Assembly: GCA_902373525.1 (NCBI GenBank)
Contig: CABKMN010000005.1
Coordinates: 47,449 to 111,448, forward strand
DNA: 64,000 bases
Direction: 5' to 3'
From: an uncultured Bilophila sp.
GTDB taxonomy: Bacteria; Desulfobacterota; Desulfovibrionia; Desulfovibrionales; Desulfovibrionaceae
Each line of letters starts with the position of its first letter. The first letter of the stretch is position 1. Below, in pieces: positions 34,383-43,277 of this stretch. Both the position numbers and the translations under genes were made by a program. Below the pieces are notes generated by a model that was given only the letters and a program-made list of their open reading frames with translations, was not told the origin of the DNA and did not search any database.

Positions 34383-35624
34383 TCACTCGTACATGGGCAG
34401 GACGTGGAACACGAACAGCACATGGCATACGGCGGTGATGCAGCCGTACACGAGCAGCAGGACGATGGTCAGCGAGCCGCCCGGCGTCCGGTACGCGGAC
34501 ATGGGGAACTTCAGGCGGCTGGCCCGCAGCATGAGGGCGGGGACGATGACCGACCAGATCGTCGCCGCGAGGCCCGCCCAGCCGATGGCGGCGAGGAAGC
34601 CGTCGGGCTTGATCAGGCCGCCGAGCAGCGGCGGAAGGAAGGTCACGAGCGTCGTCTTGGCGCGCCCGAGCACGGAGTCGTCGAACTTGCACAGGTCCGC
34701 CATGTAGTCGAAAAGGCCGAGCCCCGCGCCGAGGAAGGAGGTCGCCACGGCGAAGAAGGAGAAGGCTTCCAGCATGCGCAGGATGAAGCTGCTGTCGATG
34801 CCGGAACCGGCGGCGCGGATGAGGTCGCCCACATTGCCGCCCGCGGCGATGACCGCCTTGAACTGTTCGCGGGAGATGATCCCGTCGGCGGCCACGATCC
34901 ACGCCACGTAGCAGATGAAGGCGATCAGCGTGCCGTAGCGCAGACACGTGTTGATCTCGACGGGCTCCTTGCCAAAATACTTGACCAGACTGGGCACGGA
35001 GGCGTGAAAACAGAAGGAGGTCAGATAGGTGGACAGCGCGCACCAGATGAAGATGACCGCGCCGCCGCCGGAACCCTTTTCACCGATGTCCAGCAGCACG
35101 GGCAGACGAATCTGCGACAGCATGCCGGTCATGGACAGAATGAAGGTCAGCACCATGCCGCCCATGAGGATGACGGAGAGCCGGTCCACAAAACGGGTGC
35201 TCCACCACACGCAGGCGATCAGCACGAGCGAAAAGCACAGGCTCGACATCACGGTGCCGGGGTCGTTTCCGGTCACGGCCATGACCGTCTGCTGCACGGT
35301 GGACCCGCCGCCGCTCACATAGGCGTAGACGAGGATGTACAGGACGAAGGCCACGGCGATGCCGTTGATCGTGCTCCAGACCGGACCGAGCGTATCCCGC
35401 ACGAGCGTATGGAAACTGCTGCCCGGTTCGTAGTGCAGGTTCACTTCCAGAATCGCCTGACTGGAACGCAGCATCAGAAGCCACGTCAGAACCATCAGCA
35501 GCAGGGACCAATAGAGCCACATGCCCGCCGAAATCATCGGCAGGGCCAGCATCCCCGCGCCGATGGCCGTCCCGGCGATGATCATCGTCCCGCCCAATAT
35601 ACTGTGTTTTGCTTGAGAGGCCAT
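34383..35624 (-). CDS. Aromatic amino acid permease (TnaB/Mtr/TyrP, HAAAP family)
   Basis: ATG 35624 (MASQAKHSILGGTMIIAGTA) follows GGGAG. The 413-residue protein has eleven predicted helices and the family N-terminus GTAIGAGMLALPMISAGMW, followed by SFCFHASVPSLVKYFG. It should import tryptophan or tyrosine by proton symport. Tryptophan is slightly favoured because trpS lies 2 kb away, but they are not co-transcribed. The 739-bp upstream region holds an AG repeat and an inverted repeat that could bind a regulator. Confidence 0.9.
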   Translation of the reverse strand: MASQAKHSILGGTMIIAGTAIGAGMLALPMISAGMWLYWSLLLMVLTWLLMLRSSQAILEVNLHYEPGSSFHTLVRDTLGPVWSTINGIAVAFVLYILVYAYVSGGGSTVQQTVMAVTGNDPGTVMSSLCFSLVLIACVWWSTRFVDRLSVILMGGMVLTFILSMTGMLSQIRLPVLLDIGEKGSGGGAVIFIWCALSTYLTSFCFHASVPSLVKYFGKEPVEINTCLRYGTLIAFICYVAWIVAADGIISREQFKAVIAAGGNVGDLIRAAGSGIDSSFILRMLEAFSFFAVATSFLGAGLGLFDYMADLCKFDDSVLGRAKTTLVTFLPPLLGGLIKPDGFLAAIGWAGLAATIWSVIVPALMLRASRLKFPMSAYRTPGGSLTIVLLLVYGCITAVCHVLFVFHVLPMYE

Positions 35625-36079
35625 GCCTTCTCCCGTTTTTTCCTGCATGGCGCAGGTTTGGGGTGTGCGGTTTCCCTGCCGCCCGTTCTCCTCCGAGGCC
35701 GCGAGGGATGCCTTCCCGAAACCTCCGTCATCCCGGAAAGCGACGGAGAGGGCCGAGTATCCTCTAAAACCGGCGTCAGGTCCATACCTTCCCCCCGACG
35801 GCGGGGCACGCTCGGCCCGACGGCGGAACCCAACGCACCGGTCTCACTGCACATGCCGCCCGAAGAAAAACGCCGTCCGGCCCGGCGGCGCACAGGGGGC
35901 GGGCGAAACGCCGACGGGAACGACCGGCTTTCCCCCGGCGGCGGGAAGACAACATCCCCGCGTACGCCGCATCCCGTCTGTTTCTATCAACAATGTACTA
36001 TTGTTAAGAAAAAACAAACGCGTACGCCGCACGTACCTGAAACCGTTTTCACCCCGCGCCGGGTCCGGGCGAGGGCGGA

Positions 36080-36097
36080 AGAGAGAGAGAGAGAGAG
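36080..36097 (+). repeat. (AG)9 dinucleotide repeat upstream of the MFS gene
   Basis: Nine perfect AG units lie 267 bp upstream of the MFS start and about 455 bp upstream of the permease start. No reading frame with a ribosome site spans it, so any effect would be on transcription or the leader. Confidence 0.9.
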
Positions 36098-36259
36098 CCG
36101 TTTCAGTCCTCTTTGTCACAGAGAACGCGTGGCCTGAGTGTCCCGTGCGGGAGAGAACCGTTTCGGGTGTTCGCGTCGAAGGGAGGCTGAACGGGCATAT
36201 TCCCGTATGGGGCAGGACCATGTGAAAATCCCCCCACGCTTTCGGGGAGACGGGACAGC

Positions 36260-36288
36260 TTGAAGAGCGGGCATCGTATTGGTATATC
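36260..36288 (+). promoter_or_regulatory. Promoter of the MFS exporter gene
   Basis: TTGAAG (36260-36265), a 17-nt spacer and TATATC (36283-36288) lie 75 nt upstream of the start codon, in a local AT-rich dip. Confidence 0.6.
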
Positions 36289-36363
36289 AACACTATATCC
36301 GGACAAACGGCCTCCGGCGAGGCCCGCGTCCATGACGCCGAAACAGACAAGGCGGTGTATCGT

Positions 36364-37782
36364 ATGACGTTTTCCATCAAAAAACTGGCCGGACTGCCCG
36401 CCATCGCGGCGGCGGCCTTCTTCATGCAGGCGCTGGACGCCACCATCCTCAACACCGCCCTCCCCGCCGTGGCCCACAGCCTCGACCGTTCGCCGCTGGC
36501 GATGCAGCTTGCCGTAGTGGGCTACACGCTCACCGTCGCCATGCTCATCCCCGTGAGCGGCTGGCTGGCGGACCGTTTCGGGACGCGCCGGGTGTTCATC
36601 TTCGCCGTCTCCCTGTTCATCCTCGGTTCGCTCCTGTGCGCGCTGTCCGGCACGCTGTGCATGCTCGTAGCCTCGCGGGTCCTTCAGGGCGTCGGCGGCG
36701 CCATGATGATGCCGGTGGCGCGCCTCGCCGTACTGCGGGCCTATCCCCGCTCCGAGCTGGTGTCCGTGCTCAACTTCATCAGCATTCCCGGCCTCGTCGG
36801 TCCGGTGGTGGGGCCCCTGCTCGGCGGGTGGCTCGTCACCTACGCCACATGGCACTGGATATTCCTGATCAACATCCCGGTCGGGCTGATCGGCATCGTC
36901 TACGCCGCCCGGATCATGCCGAACTTCACCGCCGCGCGCGGCTCCTTCGATCTGCTCGGCTTCTTCCTGTTCGGGCTCGGGCTCGTCGCCATCTCCAGCG
37001 GGCTGGAAGTGTTCGGCGACCGGGTGGGCCCCGACGTCCTCGCCCCGGCGCTGATCGTCGCCGGAGCCGTGCTGCTCGTCCTGTACGTGCGCCACGCCAG
37101 ACGCCGCCCCCATCCCCTGATCGGGCTCGGCGTGTTTCGCACCCGCACCTTTTCCGTGGGCATCGGCGGGAACATCGTCTCCCGGCTCGGCACGGGCTGC
37201 GTGCCGTTCCTCATGCCGCTGATGCTCCAAGTCGGTCTCGGCTACCCCGCGCTGGTGGCGGGCGCCATGATGGCCCCCACCGCCGTGGGCTCCATCGCCG
37301 CCAAAACCTTCGTCATGAAGGTCCTCAACCGGTTCGGCTACCGGGCCACCCTGACCGGCGTGACCGTGTGCATCGGCCTCATGATCGCCCAGTTCGCCCT
37401 CCAGACGCCCACGCTGCCCCTGTGGCTGCTCATCCTGCCGCTCTTCCTGCTCGGCATGGCCATGTCCACACAGTTCACCGCCATGAACAGCATCACCCTC
37501 GGCGACCTGTCCACGGAAGACGCCAGCACCGGCAACAGCCTCCTGTCCGTCACCCAGCAGCTTTCCATCAGCTTCGGCGTGGCGAGCAGTACGGTCGTGC
37601 TCCGGTTCTACAACTCGTTCGCGTCCGGCTCCCTGCTCGACCACTTCCATTATACCTTCATCACCATCGGCGGGATCACCCTGCTCGCCGCATTCGTGTT
37701 CATGCTCCTGCGCAGGGACGACGGGGACAACCTGCTTCCCGGCCGCAAGCGCCCCGTTTTCGAGACGACGAACCGGAACTGA
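36364..37782 (+). CDS. MFS multidrug exporter (DHA2 family, 14 helices)
   Basis: ATG 36364 follows AAGGCGG at about 9 nt. The 472-residue protein shows DHA2 signatures: motif D1-like [19 protein letters not shown], motif [14 protein letters not shown] and motif [13 protein letters not shown], with [13 protein letters not shown] in the antiporter region. It resembles E. coli MdtD and EmrB-type proton-drug antiporters. There is no partner adaptor gene, so it probably works alone in the inner membrane. Substrate unknown. Confidence 0.92.
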   Translation: MTFSIKKLAGLPAIAAAAFFMQALDATILNTALPAVAHSLDRSPLAMQLAVVGYTLTVAMLIPVSGWLADRFGTRRVFIFAVSLFILGSLLCALSGTLCMLVASRVLQGVGGAMMMPVARLAVLRAYPRSELVSVLNFISIPGLVGPVVGPLLGGWLVTYATWHWIFLINIPVGLIGIVYAARIMPNFTAARGSFDLLGFFLFGLGLVAISSGLEVFGDRVGPDVLAPALIVAGAVLLVLYVRHARRRPHPLIGLGVFRTRTFSVGIGGNIVSRLGTGCVPFLMPLMLQVGLGYPALVAGAMMAPTAVGSIAAKTFVMKVLNRFGYRATLTGVTVCIGLMIAQFALQTPTLPLWLLILPLFLLGMAMSTQFTAMNSITLGDLSTEDASTGNSLLSVTQQLSISFGVASSTVVLRFYNSFASGSLLDHFHYTFITIGGITLLAAFVFMLLRRDDGDNLLPGRKRPVFETTNRN

Positions 37783-37950
37783 CCGCCCGGCCCGAGAGAC
37801 CGGGCCCGATCCGGCATTTGAACTTTACCGGCCCGTCATGTAAACACGTTCTTGTTGCAGTGCTGCGGATATGGTGTCACCATGCACGCCGCCACGCCTG
37901 CCGGACGCATGCGCCGACGGGAAAAACGAACCAGCCGAAAGGGAACACAC

Positions 37951-39036
<1,086 letters not shown>

Positions 39037-39067
39037 CGCGGGGGAGCCTCCGCTCCTACCGGATATG

Positions 39068-39099
39068 CGAAAAGGCGGGGAAGGTTCCCCGCCTTTTCG
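39068..39099. terminator. Terminator after trpS
   Basis: The stem CGAAAAGGCGGGG / CCCCGCCTTTTCG is perfect over 13 bp, 32 nt past the trpS stop. It can also serve the converging small gene. Confidence 0.88.
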
Positions 39100-39191
39100 C
39101 ATCATGTCCTTGAAAATGCCTCCCTTCCGGGATGGCCGCAGCCGGGAAAAGTCCCCGCTACGGCGCATCGGGACGGAAGGACGTCGCGGCG

Positions 39192-39464
39192 CTACTTGCA
39201 GATGCCGCAAGTGGCGAAATCGTGCCGGGGGCCGTCGGGATGCCGGGAAACGTCGCGGCCCGTCCCGTTCCAGTCAAGCACGCCGTCACGCTTCCCGGTT
39301 TCGGGATTGACGGGGTATCTGGAATCCGGGCCCGTACTGCCGAGGCTCGATCCGTCGCTGCTCGCCAGCAGCGCCCCGGACTGATCGGCGTGGGAAGGGG
39401 CGGCAAAGGTCATAACGGCACCCAGAGACAGAACGGCGGCGAACAGAAGAGACTTGAACATCAT
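39192..39464 (-). CDS. Small secreted protein of unknown function
   Basis: ATG 39464 (or the adjacent ATG 39461) follows AAGGAG. The 90-residue product has a Sec signal (MMFKSLLFAAVLSLGAVMTF, cleavage near SHA-DQ) and a polar mature part with SRYPVNPETGKRDGVLDW and a C-terminal CGICK, a CxxC pair that could bind metal or form a disulfide. No family is recognised. A 32-bp motif 115 bp upstream is shared with the promoter of the flavodoxin gene, so the two are probably co-regulated. Confidence 0.7.
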   Translation of the reverse strand: MMFKSLLFAAVLSLGAVMTFAAPSHADQSGALLASSDGSSLGSTGPDSRYPVNPETGKRDGVLDWNGTGRDVSRHPDGPRHDFATCGICK

Positions 39465-39578
39465 ATACTCCTTGATTGCGTATGAGACGCTGCGTCTCAT
39501 TTTCATATGATTGTTTCGATGCCGTAGCAGCATCTTGTGACGTACTTATAGGTATACGCACCGTAAAAACCTAGACAC

Positions 39579-39610
39579 GATCCTCTTGAATACTTGCCTG
39601 ATCCTTTCAC
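39579..39610 (-). promoter_or_regulatory. Shared 32-bp motif, copy 1
   Basis: The motif starts GATCCTCTT and ends TGCCTGATCCTTTCAC. It matches 41841-41872 at 27 of 32 positions, in the same orientation and at a similar distance from the downstream gene start. It is a candidate AraC-type operator. Confidence 0.5.
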
Positions 39611-39637
39611 CCAATACGCATGGTCATACAAAAAAGG

Positions 39638-39676
39638 AAAAGCGCACCGTGTCTACTGTTGACAGGGTGCGCTTCA
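39638..39676 (-). terminator. Terminator facing the small secreted protein gene
   Basis: The stem AAGCGCACC / GGTGCGCTT with an inner GTGTC/GACAG pairing is followed on the minus strand by a T-rich run. It would end a minus-strand transcript from 39.7-39.95 kb, where two frames of a possible degraded gene lie. Confidence 0.6.
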
Positions 39677-39693
39677 TGGTTTTTTGATCGCTT

Positions 39694-39950
39694 TCAACGT
39701 GCAGACAACACTTCTTCAACGGCATTGCGTGACGCTTTCATCTTCTTGAAGGAGCGCAACGGACACGCAACATCCCCTCCGGCGAAACCGCATTCGCCAG
39801 CCTTTACGGCCATCCGCAAAGAACCCTTCCGGCAGGTATCGCGGAGGCCCTTCATGCGGAGGAAAAGACGCCATGCTCTCCTCATGCGCCTGAGCCGCAC
39901 GCTTCAAAAATTCCGCACGGGGAACGCCTCCTCCGGGTCGTAGCGGTCGG
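39694..39950 (-). pseudogene. Possible degraded small gene
   Basis: One minus-strand frame reads AEFLKRAAQAHEESMASFPP then YLPEGFFADGRKGW. A second frame continues MAVKAGECGFAGGDVACPL then RSFKKMKASRNAVEEVL and stops at 39694, just before a terminator. The two halves look coding-like but are in different frames. I cannot identify a family, so this is a tentative call. Confidence 0.25.
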
Positions 39951-39964
39951 ATGCCGTTCCCGCA

Positions 39965-40023
39965 TTGACATTTGTTCGTGGGCGAACTAAAGAAGGGAAC
40001 ACCCCATCCGTTCGCCCACGAAC
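39965..40023 (+). promoter_or_regulatory. Promoter and operators of the MarR gene
   Basis: TTGACA (39965-39970), a 17-nt spacer and TAAAGA (39988-39993) form the promoter. The spacer holds GTTCGTGGGCGAAC (39974-39987), and its exact reverse complement GTTCGCCCACGAAC lies at 40010-40023, just before the gene. Each half is itself palindromic (GTTCG/CGAAC), as expected for two MarR dimer sites giving autorepression. Confidence 0.75.
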
Positions 40024-40036
40024 CAAATGAGCCGCC

Positions 40037-40510
40037 ATGAACGAACACTACGACACCCACGCCGTCATCGCCCTGATCGCCTCCATCCGCGAACAGGCCA
40101 ATCTGTTTCTTGTCCGCGCCCTCTCGGAACGCGGCATCACGGACCTTCTGCCCGCCCACGGGGCCGTCCTGAACGCCTTGTTTCAGCGGAGCCCCGTCCA
40201 GATGAACGAGCTGGCGGAAGCCATCGGTCGAAAAAAGAACACCGTCACCGGCCTGATCAAGACGCTTGAGGAACGGGGCTACTGCCGCCGGGAACCCGAT
40301 CCGCAGGACGCCCGAGCGCAGCTTGTCGCCCTGACGGACAAGGGCGAAACCGTCCGCGCGGAACAGGCGGCCATTTCCGAAAACCTGCTGAAACGAGTGT
40401 GGGAAGGCGTCGGGGAACCGGAACGGCAATCCTGCGTCGACGTCCTCCGCACCATCCTCCGCAACCTGCGGGATGCCGCCGATACGCCGCAGACGCGGGA
40501 ACGCCTCTAG
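40037..40510 (+). CDS. MarR-family transcriptional regulator
   Basis: The 157-residue protein (MNEHYDTHAVIALIASIREQ) has the MarR winged helix-turn-helix: LLPAHGAVLNALFQR, QMNELAEAIGRKKNTVTGLI as recognition helix and a wing with YCRREPDPQDARAQLVALTD (conserved DxR). The start ATG 40037 has only a weak ribosome site. Two operator-like palindromes precede it, pointing to autoregulation. The downstream SnoaL-like gene (71 nt gap) is probably co-transcribed and may be its main target. Confidence 0.93.
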   Translation: MNEHYDTHAVIALIASIREQANLFLVRALSERGITDLLPAHGAVLNALFQRSPVQMNELAEAIGRKKNTVTGLIKTLEERGYCRREPDPQDARAQLVALTDKGETVRAEQAAISENLLKRVWEGVGEPERQSCVDVLRTILRNLRDAADTPQTRERL

Positions 40511-40581
40511 CCCACCCTTTCCGCAAACGCCGCACCCGTCCGGTGCGCCTCAAAACCGTATGCCAACCCAAGGAGGGCATC

Positions 40582-40998
40582 ATGGAACAGTCCACCGAGA
40601 AACAGCAACTGCTCGACACCGTCGACCTGTACCGCCGCTCCATCATTCACGCGGACGATCCGTCGCTTGCGGAACAGGTTTGGGCGGATACGCCGGACGT
40701 ATCCTTTACCCACCCGCGCGGGCACGCATCCGGGTGGCAGGCGATCAGGCGGAACTTCTACGGCAAGACGATGGGAGAGACGTTTTCAAAACGGGAACTC
40801 ACGCTGGTCGGTACGCCCGTGATCCAGCTTTACGGAGACGCCGCGGTGGTTGAATTCGAATGGGATTTCGTGGCGACCGTGCGCGCGGACGGCAGCCTGC
40901 GGCATACGACCGGGCGCGAAAGTCAGGTCTACGTGAAGCGGCCCGAAGGCTGGCGTCTCGTACACGTCCACTATTCCGGACCGGCAACCACCGCCTGA
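40582..40998 (+). CDS. SnoaL-like/NTF2-fold protein (DUF4440 type)
   Basis: ATG 40582 follows AAGGAGG. The 138-residue protein (LDTVDLYRRSIIHADDPSLA; TPDVSFTHPRGHASGWQAIR; VVEFEWDFVATVRADGS; GWRLVHVHYSG) has the NTF2-like fold of SnoaL/ketosteroid-isomerase relatives. Such proteins act as small enzymes or ligand-binding domains in stress and secondary metabolism. The specific role is unknown. It lies in the MarR transcript and converges with the flavodoxin gene. Confidence 0.85.
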   Translation: MEQSTEKQQLLDTVDLYRRSIIHADDPSLAEQVWADTPDVSFTHPRGHASGWQAIRRNFYGKTMGETFSKRELTLVGTPVIQLYGDAAVVEFEWDFVATVRADGSLRHTTGRESQVYVKRPEGWRLVHVHYSGPATTA

Positions 40999-41024
40999 GC
41001 GTCCCCACGGCAACGAAACAAGCA

Positions 41025-41061
41025 ACGGCGCGGCGCACGTCTTTCCGATGCGCCGCGCCGT
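41025..41061. terminator. Hairpin between converging genes
   Basis: The 13-bp perfect stem ACGGCGCGGCGCA / TGCGCCGCGCCGT with an 11-nt loop lies between the SnoaL-like and flavodoxin genes. There is no T-run, so termination efficiency is uncertain. Confidence 0.55.
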
Positions 41062-41121
41062 CGGCACGTTGCCGTCTCAACGGACAGGGGCCGCCCCCTG
41101 CCCGGACGATCCCGACCGTTC

Positions 41122-41739
41122 TCAGTTCCGCTGCAAGCCGATCCTGTGCAGCCACGAGGTGACGTCGCCCTGCGCGTGACCGGATGCGCCGCCTCTGATC
41201 GCCAGCCCGTCCAGCACCGTGGCCTTCGGGCACAGTTCCCGGATATGGGACACGCTGCGTCCGAGTCCGCTGCCCTCATGGGTCATGAACGGCGCGATTG
41301 TCTTGCCGGAAAAATCGTACTCGGACAGGAAAGTGATGACCGGAGTGGCCACCGTGCCCCACCAGCAGGGCGAGCCCACCACCACGACGTCGTACGCCCC
41401 GAATCCCTCGATCTTCGTCTTCAGCGGCGGCTTGAACCCGGTTTCCAGTTCCCGCCGGGCCTGCTCCGTGGTGGCGCGGTAGGCTTCCGGATACGGCTGC
41501 ACGGTCTGAAGCTCCACGATGTCGCCGCCGAGCTGCCTGCGGATTTCCTCCGCCACGGCGCGCGTGTTGCCGGTACGGGAGTAGTATACGGTCAGTATCT
41601 TGAGGCTGCCGGGATCGGCGGCGAAAGCCGTCCCCGGAAGCAGCCGGGACGCCAGCCCTACAAACGCTCCGGCAAAGGCCGACTTCAGGATATTCCGTCT
41701 GGACAGGATGATTTCATTGTTGCGCGTATGCTTGCTCAT
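41122..41739 (-). CDS. Exported flavodoxin (twin-arginine signal)
   Basis: ATG 41739 follows GAGGGA. The 205-residue protein has a Tat-type signal (LSRRNILKSAFAGAFVGLAS, cleavage near AFA-AD) and a flavodoxin fold: FMN phosphate loop VYYSRTGNTRAVAEEI, SPCWWGTVATPV and MTHEGSGLGRSVSHI. Tat export fits an enzyme that folds around FMN in the cytoplasm before export. It may serve as a periplasmic electron carrier or quinone reductase. A 32-bp upstream motif is shared with the small secreted protein gene. Confidence 0.92.
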   Translation of the reverse strand: MSKHTRNNEIILSRRNILKSAFAGAFVGLASRLLPGTAFAADPGSLKILTVYYSRTGNTRAVAEEIRRQLGGDIVELQTVQPYPEAYRATTEQARRELETGFKPPLKTKIEGFGAYDVVVVGSPCWWGTVATPVITFLSEYDFSGKTIAPFMTHEGSGLGRSVSHIRELCPKATVLDGLAIRGGASGHAQGDVTSWLHRIGLQRN

Positions 41740-41840
41740 AGCGATTTCCCTCTGGGTAACGACGTTCCTTGATGGAGTTTTCCGACTCCATCTCCTTGAT
41801 GAAACGAACATACCCGGAGCCATCGCCGAAAGGGAGATAC

Positions 41841-41872
41841 GATCCTCTTTATTCTTTGCCTGATTCTTTCAC
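41841..41872 (-). promoter_or_regulatory. Shared 32-bp motif, copy 2
   Basis: GATCCTCTT...TGCCTGATTCTTTCAC, 102 bp upstream of the flavodoxin start, matches copy 1 (39579-39610) at 27 of 32 positions. Confidence 0.5.
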
Positions 41873-41979
41873 GAGGCCGCTCCGTACAAGACCGTCATAC
41901 CCCTGACACATGCCGAACGGAGCGCTCCGGCATCTTCCCAATCGGGCATCCCGCACGCCTCCCGGTCCGGGGTCCCGCA

Positions 41980-42290
41980 TCAACGCCTCTCCTGCCGGCC
42001 ATGACGGAAAAAAAGAATCTGTATGACCGTGACCAGTACGGCTACGCCGTTACATATCTTTTCCGGCGGCAGAGCAACGACGATCTCGACTTTGATGCGG
42101 GTCCCGCGAAAGACGGGGAGGCTGGTCAACGTATAGATAACATAGAGGAAAAAACGAGAAATCTCTTCTGTCCACGCCAAACCGGTATGGAAGATGTAAT
42201 GGACAACGATCTGGATGAAAAGCTCCAGATAAGCAGCGCCAGTACCGTATTGGCCACGGAGAGTTCAACGTTTGTTCAAAAAATACTGGA
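41980..42290 (-). pseudogene. Relic of a TRAP transporter small permease (DctQ)
   Basis: The minus-strand frame LELFIQIVVHYIFHTGLAWT, EEISRFFLYVIYTLTSLPVF, RGTRIKVEIVVALPP is the recognisable DctQ core (helix pair plus the ExxR-containing loop). An upstream piece, VANTVLALLIW, lies in a different frame, and the C-terminal half is replaced by an unrelated tail ending at 41980. There are no dctP or dctM neighbours. It is a degraded fragment of a lost transporter. Confidence 0.65.
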
Positions 42291-42695
42291 CTATAGCTCT
42301 CCTATCCCCGTGGAGGGACACTCCATGCCTTTTGCGGCATGACGTGCGTAACCGAACGTGTTCGATACCGCTCCGGAGCGCTCCCTGCCCCGCCGGTTCC
42401 GTACAGCATCCCGCGGCGTCTCCCACTGCGGTCGGTCATGCCTTCGCTATCTTTGGACCATCGGCAACCATTCCCGAAAGCCGATGCCCCATCCAATATT
42501 TGGATAAAAATCCAACGAATAGACAACAGTCCTATTTGCTGACGGACTTCCTACTCGCAAACAAGATAACCAAGAAAGCTCGCAGGACTCCCTCAGTCCT
42601 AAGCGAAGATAACGGGGTCGGGCCGTGGCGACCCTCTATGCCGAAGGACAACTCATTCTTCTGGAATAGTTTCCCACATCCGAACTTCGGCGGAG
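42291..42695. other. Intergenic region without a recognised gene
   Basis: Frames here are short and lack ribosome sites. No conserved site could be assigned. Confidence 0.4.
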
Positions 42696-42734
42696 AAAAA
42701 AGAAAAGGGCTATAGCCATCAAGCTATAACCCTT
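42696..42734 (-). terminator. Terminator of tRNA-Leu
   Basis: The stem AAGGGCTATAGC / GCTATAACCCTT (one G-U pair) is followed on the minus strand by a T-rich run, directly downstream of the tRNA. Confidence 0.8.
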
Positions 42735-42740
42735 AAAATA

Positions 42741-42827
42741 TGGTGCCGAAGGGGAGATTTGAACTCCCACGGGGGAACCCCCACTAGACCCTGAACCTAG
42801 CGTGTCTACCAATTCCACCACTTCGGC
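42741..42827 (-). tRNA. tRNA-Leu (anticodon CAG)
   Basis: A type II tRNA of 87 nt: acceptor GCCGAAG/CTTCGGC, D-loop GGAATTGGTAGAC, anticodon loop TTCAGGG (CAG), a long variable arm and T-loop TTCAAAT, with encoded CCA. Confidence 0.94.
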
Positions 42828-42836
42828 GCGAAAAGA

Positions 42837-42865
42837 CTTCTAGCGAAAACGAGGACGCTTGGCAA
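42837..42865 (-). promoter_or_regulatory. Promoter of tRNA-Leu
   Basis: On the minus strand TTGCCA (42865-42860), a 17-nt spacer and TAGAAG (42842-42837) end 9 nt before the tRNA. Confidence 0.65.
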
Positions 42866-43277
42866 GCGTTTTTTTGCGGGAACGGACAAAAAAGACCAGA
42901 CTCGGCATACCGATCTCAAAAGTATCTGTAGAAATAGACCATTAGCATCAAGTTCGGTTCCCCTCGACCTCCGGGGTTTCCCTTTCCAGTAAAAGCGTGC
43001 GGAGCCGCGGCTCCTTCTCCCCCCACGTCCATTTCTCCGTACCGCATTGTTGGGCTTCTGCGGGCCGCTCCGGTCATCCGTTCTCTCCTCGGAGGAGGCA
43101 TTTCGGGGCGATTGCCCTTTTCTATGAACGACGGTCCGTTACGCCGCATCAGCCCGACGTCAAAATATTTTGACAAAAAAACGGTGGGGTGTTCGCGCCG
43201 AATGCGGTATGAGGCGGGTTTCCGCGTTGCGGCGTCCGCCGTTTCGCGCCACCTTCTTACAACGAGTTTCAACGATC
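42866..43277. other. Intergenic region upstream of the M23 peptidase
   Basis: About 410 bp without a supported gene. It should contain the peptidase promoter, which I cannot place. Confidence 0.4.

Larger units (their letters stand above)
35625..36363. other. Long divergent intergenic region (permease / MFS exporter)
   Basis: No gene is convincing here. The region contains an imperfect operator-like inverted repeat CAACAAT-gtact-ATTGTT (35988-36005), the (AG)9 tract (36080-36097) and a good promoter for the MFS gene (36260-36288). Confidence 0.5.

Noticed and set aside
35988..36005. TrpR-type operator upstream of the aromatic permease
   Set aside because: The inverted repeat CAACAAT/ATTGTT shares only a few bases with the TrpR consensus and no trpR gene is in the window; kept only as an unnamed inverted repeat.
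34404..36137. A long open frame running antisense through the aromatic permease and across the AG tract
   Set aside because: The translation is a Gln/His/Arg-rich composition artefact. The AG tract is therefore not treated as coding there.
35623..36225. A 200-residue frame containing the (AG)9 tract upstream of the MFS gene
   Set aside because: No ribosome site, no domain, Arg/Pro-rich composition; it does not look like a phase-variable gene.
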